The position numbers were made by a program, and so were the translations under genes. DNA of 64,000 nt from Salinilacustrithrix flava (GTDB taxonomy: Bacteria; Actinomycetota; Acidimicrobiia; Acidimicrobiales; Salinilacustritrichaceae). The notes below the pieces were generated by a model. The model was not told the origin of the DNA. It worked only from the letters and a program-made list of their open reading frames with translations, and did not search any database. This document shows, one piece after another, positions 17,824 through 27,207 of the stretch; position 1 is the stretch's first letter; each line of letters opens with the position of its first letter. The stretch spans positions 3,782,001 to 3,846,000 of the forward strand of contig NZ_CP133888.1 of assembly GCF_041228405.1 (NCBI RefSeq). The letters are read 5' to 3'.

Positions 17824-18750
17824 GTGCTGCGCGTACGCGGACTGACCAAGCGCTACGGCCCGCTGCTGGCCCTCGACGATGTCGGCTTCGACGTCCCCCG
17901 GGGCGAGATCGTGGGGTTCCTGGGTCCGAACGGCTCCGGCAAGACCACCACCATGCGGGCGATCATGCGCCTCGTCTCCCTCGACGCCGGCGACGTCAGC
18001 TGGGACGGCGTCCCCGTCGACGCCGGCACGCGGCAGCACTTCGGGTACATGCCGGCCGAGCGAGGGATGTACCCGCGCATGAAGCTGCGCAACCACCTCG
18101 CCTACTACGGGGAGCTGTCCGGGCTCAGCCCCGAGTCGGCGGGCGCGGCGGCCGACCGCTGGCTCGAGCGCCTCGGCCTCGCCGATCGGGCCGAGGACAC
18201 CATCCAGAGCCTCTCGAGCGGCAACCAGCAACGGGTGCAGCTGGCGCTGGCGCTGCTCAACGAACCCGACCTGCTCGTCCTGGACGAGCCCTTCTCCGGG
18301 CTCGACCCGGTGGCGGTCGAGATGCTCAGCGACATCCTGCGCGAGCAGGTCGACCGGGGCGCCGCCCTCCTGCTGAGCAGCCACCAGCTCGACCTCGTGG
18401 CCGATGTCTGCAGCGCCGTCGTGATCGTCGACCGGGGCCGCATCGTCCTGCGCGGCGACGTCGCCGCCCTCAGGGCCGCCAGCCCGACCCGCTACGTGGA
18501 GGTCGAGTTCGCCGACGCGGTGGCGTGGAACCCCGGGCGCCCCAGCGACGTCAGCGCCGGCGGGCGGCGCCACCGGATCGCGGTGGAGGCCGGCAGCGAC
18601 GCCGACCGGCTGATCGAGGAAGCCCGCTCGCTCGGTCCCGTCGTCGGCTACTCGTTCCTGCCTCCCGACCTGTCGGAGGTGTTCCTCGGCGTCGTCGGCC
18701 GCGCCACGTTGGACGATCCCGAGCACGAGCGGGCGGAGGTGGCTCGGTGA
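17824..18750 (+). CDS. ABC-2 type exporter ATP-binding protein
   Basis: The 308-residue ATPase carries Walker A GPNGSGKTT, a Q-loop region, the signature LSSGNQQRV, Walker B LLVLDEPFSGLDP and the switch His in LSSHQ. The ~80-residue C-terminal extension (DUF4162-like) is typical of NatA-type exporters. GTG 17824 starts 71 bp from the divergent SDR. The stop overlaps the permease start as GTGA (18747-18750). The transported substrate is unknown; NatA/NatB-type pairs export sodium or drugs in known cases. Confidence 0.93.
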   Translation: MLRVRGLTKRYGPLLALDDVGFDVPRGEIVGFLGPNGSGKTTTMRAIMRLVSLDAGDVSWDGVPVDAGTRQHFGYMPAERGMYPRMKLRNHLAYYGELSGLSPESAGAAADRWLERLGLADRAEDTIQSLSSGNQQRVQLALALLNEPDLLVLDEPFSGLDPVAVEMLSDILREQVDRGAALLLSSHQLDLVADVCSAVVIVDRGRIVLRGDVAALRAASPTRYVEVEFADAVAWNPGRPSDVSAGGRRHRIAVEAGSDADRLIEEARSLGPVVGYSFLPPDLSEVFLGVVGRATLDDPEHERAEVAR

Positions 18751-19955
18751 ACGACGGCCGGCCGAGCGACGCCACCAGCGTCGTGCGCCTCGTCGCCCGG
18801 CGCGAGGTGATCGAACGCCTGCGGGCGAGGTCCTTCGCGGTCGCCACCGGCCTCCTCGTCGTGGTGATCATCGCCATCGGCGTCATCAGCCGCCTCGGTG
18901 GCGACGGCGGCGACGACGCCATCGAGGTCGCCACCGCCGGCGAGCTCCCCATCGGGTTCGAGGACATGTCCGGGCAGACGGCCGGGCTGTTCGAGCGGAC
19001 CGTGGAGATCACCGGTCGCGACGACGCGGCCGCAGCGCGGGCAGCCGTCGAGGACGGGGACGCCGACGTCGCCGTCATCGGCGATCGCGGCGAGGTCGTG
19101 TTCGACGACGGCATCGACGAGGAGGTCCTCGCCATCCTCCAGCAGGCCTGGGCCAACGCCCAGGTGCAGCAGGCGCTCGGCGACGCCGGGCTCGACGAGC
19201 AGCAGGTGCGCGCCGCCCTCACGACCACACCCCTCGAACCGGTGACGATCGATGGCGAGGAGGACAGCGACGAGGGCCTCGCCATCCTCACCGGGACGCT
19301 CGCCGGGATCCTCCTGTTCATCTCGCTGCAGACCTTCGGCACCTACGTGCTCACGGGCGTCGTCGAGGAGAAGGCCACCGCCGTCGTCGAACTGCTGCTC
19401 GTGCGGGCCCGGGGAAGCCAGATGCTGGCGGGCAAGGTCATCGGCATCGGCATCGCCGCGCTGCTCCAGTTCGCGCTCGCCATCGTCGCCGCCCTCGTGT
19501 CCCTCGCCATCTCCGACGTCGAGGTGCCCGGCGAGATCTGGGCCGCGCTGCCGATCACGCTCGTGTGGTTCATCGGGGGCTACGCGCTCTACTCCACGCT
19601 GTTCGCGCTCGCCGGGTCGCTGGTGAGCCGCCAGGAGGACGCCCAGGCGGCGGCGATGCCGATCATGAGCGTCCTGCTCCTGGCCTACGTCATGGTGTTC
19701 ACCTTCGGCTCCGACCCGGAGTCCACCGCCAGCACGGTGATGTCGATCCTCCCGCCGATCGCGCCGCTGCTGATGCCCCTGCGCATGGCGGCCGGGGCGG
19801 CATCGGTGATCGAGGTCCTGGTCGCCCTCGTGCTGCTCGCTGCGGCGATCCTGGCCGCCTGGGCGGCGACGGGGAGGATCTACGAGCAGGTGCTGCTCCG
19901 GCGGGGGACGCGGATCTCCTGGCGGGACGCCGCCTCGCTGATCCGCAGGACCTGA
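18747..19955 (+). CDS. ABC-2 type exporter permease (NatB-like)
   Basis: The 402-residue permease has an N-terminal membrane helix (~30-50) and a large extracytoplasmic domain of ~150 residues rich in Asp/Glu. It ends with about five or six helices beginning near LAGILLFISLQTFGTYVLTG. The coupling-type motif VVEEKATAVVELLL is typical of ABC-2 permeases of the NatB/YhaP group. GTG 18747 overlaps the ATPase stop, fixing the start and the complex. Confidence 0.9.
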   Translation: MNDGRPSDATSVVRLVARREVIERLRARSFAVATGLLVVVIIAIGVISRLGGDGGDDAIEVATAGELPIGFEDMSGQTAGLFERTVEITGRDDAAAARAAVEDGDADVAVIGDRGEVVFDDGIDEEVLAILQQAWANAQVQQALGDAGLDEQQVRAALTTTPLEPVTIDGEEDSDEGLAILTGTLAGILLFISLQTFGTYVLTGVVEEKATAVVELLLVRARGSQMLAGKVIGIGIAALLQFALAIVAALVSLAISDVEVPGEIWAALPITLVWFIGGYALYSTLFALAGSLVSRQEDAQAAAMPIMSVLLLAYVMVFTFGSDPESTASTVMSILPPIAPLLMPLRMAAGAASVIEVLVALVLLAAAILAAWAATGRIYEQVLLRRGTRISWRDAASLIRRT

Positions 19956-20009
19956 CCCACGACGGCCTGCGAGGATGGTGCCGACGGCGGACCGATCGGA
20001 GGACCCACC

Positions 20010-21368
20010 GTGCAGACCGCCACCACCTCCCCCCGCCCGCTGCCGCACCCGCCCTGGCGCGCCCAGCCCGCGTACCTGCGTCGGATCTTCCGGGAGCCCC
20101 AACCGGTCCTCGACGAGCTCTCGGAGCGCTACGGGCCGGTCGTCGGCCTCGGCGCCGGCCCGGTGCGCATGGCCATCGTCGGCGATCCCGCTGCGCTCAA
20201 GGAGCTGTTCGCCACCTCCACCGACTCGTTCCGCTGGAACCACGCCTTCAACGTGCTCGAGTTCGTGGTCGGGCCGGGTTCGATGATCGTGTCGGACGGG
20301 ACCGAGCACAAGCGGCGGCGGGGCTCGGTCCAGGCGGCCTTCAGCCGCCGCCGGCTCGACGGCTGGATCCCGTTGATCCTCGACCGCACCGACGCCGCCA
20401 TCGATCGGGTCGCGGCCGACGGCGACCACGTCCGCGACCTCTACGTGGTCGGGCGCGAGCTGGTGCTGGACCTCGTCGTGCGCGTCCTGTTCGGCGAGCG
20501 CATGGCCCACCGCACGGCCGAGATCGGTGCCCTGTTCCAGGGCCCCCAGGACTACCTCGAGGCCCCCGCCATCCGGCAGATCCCGCACCCGATCCCCGGG
20601 ACGACCCGCGCCCGGGTGCGGGCCGACCGCAAGGCCCTCGATCGCATCATCGACGCCGAGATCGCCGAGCGACGGGCCCGACCGAGCGGGGACCGGCTGG
20701 ACGTGCTCGAGGCCCTCGTCGCCGACGGCACGCTCGACGACTCCGAGATACGCGACCAGGTGGTGACGCTGATCGGCGCCGGCTTCGACACGACCTCGGC
20801 CTCGTTGGCCTGGCTCCTGTGGTGCGCGACCCTCGCCGACGGGGTGTGGGATCGACTGCGAGCCGAGGCCGACGCGGTCCTCGGACCGATCGGATCCGGA
20901 GCGATCCCCGATGCATCCACGCTCCGGGCGCTCGACCTGGCCTCCCGGGTGGTGCGGGAGACCACGCGCCTGCACCCCGCCGGGGTGGTCTCGCCGCGCC
21001 AGGCCGTCGTGGACCTCGAGATCGGAGGGCACCGGATCCCGGCCGGGACGCTCGTGCTCTGGTCCGCCCACCTCGCCGGGCGTGATCCCTCGGCGTGGGA
21101 CGACCCGCTCCGGTTCGACCCGGAGCGGTTCGTCGACCTGCCCCCCGAGCGCCGGGCGCTCGCCGACGCCGCCTGGGTTCCCTTCGGCCGGGGCGCCCGG
21201 AACTGCATCGGCTTCGCGCTGGCCCAGATGGAGCTGACGCTGATCGCCTCGCGCCTGGCGCAGCGGCTCGACGTCGAGCCGACCGCGGAGGTCGAGCCCC
21301 GGCCGGTGGGCATGGTGGTCAACCGCCCCGCCGGCGGCGCCCCGATGCGGGTGCGACCCAGAGCCTGA
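20010..21368 (+). CDS. Cytochrome P450
   Basis: The 452-residue P450 has I-helix motif GAGFDTTSAS, ExxR motif as RETTR, the PERF region and the haem-binding loop FGRGARNCIGFALAQME with the axial Cys. Lacking an N-terminal membrane anchor, it is probably a soluble class I enzyme that needs separate ferredoxin and reductase. None is encoded nearby. GTG 20010 has a GGAGGA ribosome site. The substrate is unknown. Confidence 0.93.
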   Translation: MQTATTSPRPLPHPPWRAQPAYLRRIFREPQPVLDELSERYGPVVGLGAGPVRMAIVGDPAALKELFATSTDSFRWNHAFNVLEFVVGPGSMIVSDGTEHKRRRGSVQAAFSRRRLDGWIPLILDRTDAAIDRVAADGDHVRDLYVVGRELVLDLVVRVLFGERMAHRTAEIGALFQGPQDYLEAPAIRQIPHPIPGTTRARVRADRKALDRIIDAEIAERRARPSGDRLDVLEALVADGTLDDSEIRDQVVTLIGAGFDTTSASLAWLLWCATLADGVWDRLRAEADAVLGPIGSGAIPDASTLRALDLASRVVRETTRLHPAGVVSPRQAVVDLEIGGHRIPAGTLVLWSAHLAGRDPSAWDDPLRFDPERFVDLPPERRALADAAWVPFGRGARNCIGFALAQMELTLIASRLAQRLDVEPTAEVEPRPVGMVVNRPAGGAPMRVRPRA

Positions 21369-21383
21369 CGTCGGCCGCGGCGA

Positions 21384-21683
21384 TCAGTCCTCGGCGTCGA
21401 GGATGGGGCCCTCCGTGAACAGGTAGGTGCGGAGCTGCTCGTCCCAGCCCGGATCGTTGCGCCGGAGCCACTCGAGCACCATCGCCGCGTGCTCCTTCTC
21501 CTCGTCGCGGTTGTGGGCGAGGATCTCCTTGAGCTCGGGGTCGTCGGTGGCGTCGATCCGCTGGTCGTACCAATCCACCGCTTCGCACTCCTCCTGCAGC
21601 GAGATGATGGCCCGGTGGCGGTCCATCGTCTCGGGTCGGAGCAGCTCGGGATCTTCGTGGTAGCTGTCGCTCGCGCTGGCCAT
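21384..21683 (-). CDS. Encapsulated-ferritin-like (EncFtn) protein without cargo-loading tail
   Basis: The 99-residue protein is a two-helix half-ferritin very close to the core of encapsulated ferritins. Ferroxidase residues fall at the same positions I recall for the Rhodospirillum rubrum protein: Glu32, Trp38/Tyr39, Glu62 and His65, in EECEAVDWYDQR and DEEKEHA. Two subunits would combine to form one di-iron site. Family members usually carry a C-terminal encapsulin-targeting peptide or are fused to the shell. This one ends directly after YLFTEGPILDAED, and no shell gene is nearby. It stores or oxidises iron by inference. Confidence 0.88.
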   Translation of the reverse strand: MASASDSYHEDPELLRPETMDRHRAIISLQEECEAVDWYDQRIDATDDPELKEILAHNRDEEKEHAAMVLEWLRRNDPGWDEQLRTYLFTEGPILDAED

Positions 21684-21733
21684 GGCCCCTGCCTAGCGCC
21701 TCGGCGCACGGATCCGCGTCGTTCGACGCCGCC

Positions 21734-22666
21734 TCACCCGGCGACCTGCACCTGGGGCAGCAGCGCGTCGACGTCGGGGCGGTGGCAGAGGTCCGTCCCC
21801 GGCGTCATCGCCGCTGCGGAGCCGGCGGCCACGCCTCGACGGATTGCCTCGACGAGGGGCTCACCGGCGATCAGGCCGGCGACGATCCCGGCGACCATGG
21901 AGTCGCCGGCGCCGACGGTGCTGGCCACCGTCACCTCCGGCGCGGCGTAGCGGGTGGTGGGGCCGTCGCGAGGGACGAGCAGCGCGCCGTCACCGCCGAG
22001 GGAGACGGCCAGCGCTCCCACCCGGCCCCGCTCCAGGACCTGCCGGGCTGCGAGCTCCACCTCGTCCAGATCCGCGGGGATCCAGCTGACCAGCGAGGCC
22101 AGCTCGCGGCGGCTGGGCTTCACCACGTCCGCGCTGCTCTCGAGCGTCCGAGCCAGTGCCGCACCCTTGGCGTCGACGACGGTGGTGGCGTGCTCGAGGG
22201 TGTCGCAGAGCGTGCGGTAGAAGTCCTCCGGGACACCGGGCGGCAGCCCGCCCGAGAGCACGACGACGTCGACCTCGGCGGCGAGCGACTCGATGTCGGC
22301 CAGCATCGACCCGTGGTCGGTGATCGACGGCCCGGGGAGGACGATGCGGTACTGGTGGCCGGTCTTGCGGTCGCTGACCGCGATGGACTCCCGCGTCACG
22401 CCGTCGATCCGGTGGGCGACCGCGTCGATGCCCTCGTCGGCGGCCAGGGAGAGGAGCTCGTCACCGACCGCGCCGCCGACCGCCATCCACGCCCGGCTCC
22501 CCACCCCGAGGCGGTCCAGGACGCGAGCGACGTTCACGCCGCCGCCACCGAGCTCCCGACGGTGGTCGAGCGCCTCGAGCTTGTGGTCGGGGACGAGGTA
22601 CTCCACGGACACCGCCACGTCGAGCGCCGGGTTGACGGTCACGGTCAGCACGCGGGGCGATGCCAC
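21734..22666 (-). CDS. pfkB: PfkB family sugar kinase, probable 6-phosphofructokinase II
   Basis: The 310-residue kinase has the N-terminal TVNPALD, the GGGGVNVARVL glycine motif, QYRIVLPGP, SGGLPPGV, and the C-terminal STVGAGDSMVAG with catalytic Asp. AAGSAAAMTPGTDLC at the end closely follows E. coli Pfk-2 rather than FruK, ribokinase or LacC, though FruK or tagatose-phosphate kinase is possible. It would phosphorylate fructose-6-phosphate in glycolysis. GTG 22666 is preceded by an AGGAG-like site. It is divergent from the thioredoxin-domain gene. Confidence 0.85.
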   Translation of the reverse strand: MASPRVLTVTVNPALDVAVSVEYLVPDHKLEALDHRRELGGGGVNVARVLDRLGVGSRAWMAVGGAVGDELLSLAADEGIDAVAHRIDGVTRESIAVSDRKTGHQYRIVLPGPSITDHGSMLADIESLAAEVDVVVLSGGLPPGVPEDFYRTLCDTLEHATTVVDAKGAALARTLESSADVVKPSRRELASLVSWIPADLDEVELAARQVLERGRVGALAVSLGGDGALLVPRDGPTTRYAAPEVTVASTVGAGDSMVAGIVAGLIAGEPLVEAIRRGVAAGSAAAMTPGTDLCHRPDVDALLPQVQVAG

Positions 22667-22785
22667 GTCACTCCTCTCACCGAAGGGCCTGCGAGGGGCA
22701 CCCTACGGCGACGCCGCAGTGCGCCTGTCGCGCCGATCGTCGACGGGACGTTGCGAGGACCGTCCCCGGTGGGAAGGGTGGGGGC

Positions 22786-24789
<2,004 letters not shown>

Positions 24790-25381
24790 TGGAGGACGTC
24801 GTCGAGGGCGGGGCGGGGGCGGCCGGCGCTGCGGCCCGGCTCGTCGGGCGCGGGCCAGCCGAGCGCGATGGTGCCGACGGCGCGCTGGTCCTCGGGCACA
24901 CCGAACGCGGCGCGCACGGCGTCCTCGTGATCGAACTGGCCGAAGAGGCAGGCTCCCAGGCCGGCGGCCGTGGCCAGGAGCAGCAGGTTCTGCACCACGG
25001 CTCCCCCGTCCACCCACCAGTACGGCACGGGCCACGCGTCGGTGCCGGCGCCGAGGCCGGTGCCGGCCTTGTCCGCCTCGCCGTAGCGATCGGCGTAGGC
25101 GTCCGGGCACACGTAGGGCACGACGAGCACCGGCGCCGCCAGCAGCCCCTGCCAGCGGAAGCGGGACCGGGCTTCGGGGGCAGGCATGGTCGTGGCCCAG
25201 TAGCGGTCGACGTCGTCGTCCCGGAGCACGAGGAACGACCAGGGCTGGGTGTTGCCGGCCGACGGTGCGCGGCGGGCCAGGTCCAGCAGCCGCTGCAGCA
25301 GGTCCTCGGCGACCGGCTCGTCGGTGTAGCGCCTGACCATGTGGCGGGCCGAGAGCAGCCGGGCCAGCTCGTCCACGGGCG

Positions 25382-26344
25382 TCAACTCGAGACGGCGTCC
25401 TGCACGCGGTCGAGGACGCTGCGGGCGTAGGGGGTGGCCAGCTGGCGCGACGCCGACTCGTAGGCGACCCGGGCGACTCGCTCGTTTCCGTGCCGGCGCA
25501 TCATGTTCAACCCGCCGAAGGCGTTCAGATCCTCCTCGGTGGGTCGCAGCAGCAGCACGGCGGCACCGGTGCCGCGGACCTCGGCCAGCTCCCGCTCGAG
25601 CTGCCGGTGGGCGTGGAGCCGTCCGACCTGGTGGACGAGCGCGGGTCGGGGGGCGGTGTCGAAGGCCATCGGGACGACGCCGATCACGACGTCGGCGGCG
25701 ATGCCGGTGGCGAGGTCGAGGTTGCTGGTGGAGTGCACGCCGCCGTCGACGAGGGTGCGCCCCCGCACCCGCTGGGGCTGGAAGAAGGCCGGGATGGCAC
25801 ACGATGCCTTCACCGCGGTGGGCAGATCGGCGCGCACGGGGTCACGGCTGCCGAGCACGACGCGCCGGCCGGTCCGCACGTCGACGGTGACCAGCCACAG
25901 AGGACGCTCGGGCCACTCCGTCGCCAGCACCTCGGCCATGGTGTCCTCGGCGTCGTCGATGGTGAAGAAGCCACCCGGGAAGGCCCGACGGAGGAACGCG
26001 GGCAGCGGCGGCACCGGCATCCGCAGTGCGGAGCGCTGGAGCACGTACATCGACCCGAGGAGGCGCCGCATGGCATCGACGGGACCGTCCCAGGCCGCGG
26101 CCCACGGGCTGCGCTGGTCGTGGTGGCCGATGACCGGGTGCTCGCCGAGCGAGGCCTGGTAGAGGTCCTCGGTGGTGAGGCCGCTGCGGAGCATGGCGCC
26201 GACCATCGAGCCCGCCGAGGTGCCGATGACGAGATCGGCGGCGTCGGGGCGGATGCCACCGACCTCCTCGAGGGCCCGCAGGACGCCGGCGTGGTAGGCC
26301 ATGCCCACCGTGCCGCCGGCCCCGAGGACGAGGGCGGTGCTCAG
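25382..26344 (-). CDS. Patatin-like phospholipase, probable CTG start
   Basis: The patatin hydrolase has the nucleophile motif GTSAG (Ser) and the DG dyad in LVDGG. The glycine-rich oxyanion motif GAGGTVG lies upstream of the first ATG or GTG in this frame (GTG 26308 falls inside the motif). The frame has no earlier ATG, GTG or TTG. CTG 26344 gives STALVLGAGGTVGMAYHAG, overlaps the stop of a 26-codon ORF as CTGA, and has GGAGG at 7 bases. I therefore take CTG as the start (320 residues). It would hydrolyse membrane lipids or acyl esters. A frameshift in the assembly is the main alternative. Confidence 0.83.
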   Translation of the reverse strand: MSTALVLGAGGTVGMAYHAGVLRALEEVGGIRPDAADLVIGTSAGSMVGAMLRSGLTTEDLYQASLGEHPVIGHHDQRSPWAAAWDGPVDAMRRLLGSMYVLQRSALRMPVPPLPAFLRRAFPGGFFTIDDAEDTMAEVLATEWPERPLWLVTVDVRTGRRVVLGSRDPVRADLPTAVKASCAIPAFFQPQRVRGRTLVDGGVHSTSNLDLATGIAADVVIGVVPMAFDTAPRPALVHQVGRLHAHRQLERELAEVRGTGAAVLLLRPTEEDLNAFGGLNMMRRHGNERVARVAYESASRQLATPYARSVLDRVQDAVSS

Positions 26345-26421
26345 GTTGAGACCTCCGCGACGCGCCCACGTCCTGTGGCCGTTGGGATGGCGGCTTCGCC
26401 GCCGTAGATCGCCGTGCTCAT
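26341..26421 (-). CDS. Short upstream ORF (26 codons) coupled to the patatin gene
   Basis: The ATG 26421 follows GAGG at 5 bases. The peptide (starting MSTAIYGGEAAIP) ends at TGA 26343-26341, overlapping the CTG of the patatin gene in a 4-base CTGA junction like those elsewhere in the window. It lies 26 bp after the stop of the preceding gene on the same strand. It may be a leader peptide that delivers ribosomes to the weak CTG start, or an accident. I recognise no family. Confidence 0.35.
   Translation of the reverse strand: MSTAIYGGEAAIPTATGRGRVAEVST
26352..26356 (-). promoter_or_regulatory. Ribosome binding site GGAGG for the CTG-started patatin
   Basis: On the minus strand GGAGG lies exactly 7 bases before CTG 26344, ideal spacing. 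No ATG, GTG or TTG lies at a suitable distance from it, so the site decides the start. Confidence 0.65.
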
Positions 26422-26447
26422 GGTCGCCTCGCCTGGCGGCTCGGCTC

Positions 26448-27113
26448 CTACGCCAGCTTCTCGAGGTCCTCGGCCATGGCCCAGCCGAAGGCGATGACGC
26501 ACTCGCCGGACTCGGGGTCGAGATCGGCGAAGAACTCCTCGTACTCGGCGACCCGCTCGCGCTTGACGCACTCGTGGTCGAACACGACGGGCAGCGAGCC
26601 GTCGCCCTTCACCCGGAACTGGCGATCGGCGTAGCGGGACGGGACGATGCCGTAGCGCTTGGCCAGGCGACGGCCCCAGGCCCGCTCCTCGCCCGAGGCC
26701 TTGTGCTCACGGCGCGGGATGAGGTCGGAGAGGGCCTTGAAGGCCTCGTAGCCGGAGGGGTCGGTGAGCCGGGCGGCGACCAGGACGTCCTCGTCCGGGA
26801 AGGCCAGCACGGCCCGGCGGAGCTCCTCTTGCATGATCGCCCGCAGCACGGTGTCCCGCTTGGACGAGCGCTTGATGGAGCCCATGCCGATGAGCACGCA
26901 GGGGGTGCCACCGATGCGCTCGAGCGTCGAGAAGGTGAAGCCCTTGAGCTTGCCGTCCTCCCGGGCCTGGGAGACGAGCACCCAGGACTCCGCTTCCTTG
27001 GTGATGGCCCCGATCTCGTGCGGGAACGGGCTCTCGGCGCACAGATCGGCCAGTTCGGCCAGCTCGACGTCGCTGAGCCCCGTGCAGTCCTTCGTTTCGA
27101 CCTCGATCGACAT
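26448..27113 (-). CDS. Unrecognised cytosolic protein between dnaE and patatin
   Basis: The 221-residue protein starts at ATG 27113 (MSIEVETKD); an upstream GTG 27161 is less likely. It is mixed alpha/beta, without signal peptide or membrane segments. Segments such as ESWVLVSQARED, GKLKGFTFSTLERIGG and PCVLIGMGSIK, followed by a long helix, recall the strand order of GNAT acetyltransferases, but I see no convincing acetyl-CoA loop. A basic stretch (RREHKASGEERAWGRRLAKRYG) follows. It lies 94 bp after dnaE and may be co-transcribed. I assign no function. Confidence 0.7.
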   Translation of the reverse strand: MSIEVETKDCTGLSDVELAELADLCAESPFPHEIGAITKEAESWVLVSQAREDGKLKGFTFSTLERIGGTPCVLIGMGSIKRSSKRDTVLRAIMQEELRRAVLAFPDEDVLVAARLTDPSGYEAFKALSDLIPRREHKASGEERAWGRRLAKRYGIVPSRYADRQFRVKGDGSLPVVFDHECVKRERVAEYEEFFADLDPESGECVIAFGWAMAEDLEKLA

Positions 27114-27207
27114 GCGTGTGGAAGCCCCCGTGTTGCCGGCCTTGTGGTCGCTCCAGTCCACTCGCTTCGAGGGGCACCGCGCAAATCACGCCGAACAGCT
27201 GTGCGCC

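Noticed and set aside
17478..18746. Long in-frame extension upstream of the ABC permease (825-residue frame)
   Set aside because: It runs antisense through the SDR gene and out of frame through the ATPase gene, is Arg/Pro-rich as GC-rich shadow frames are, and the GTGA overlap at 18747 gives a natural start.
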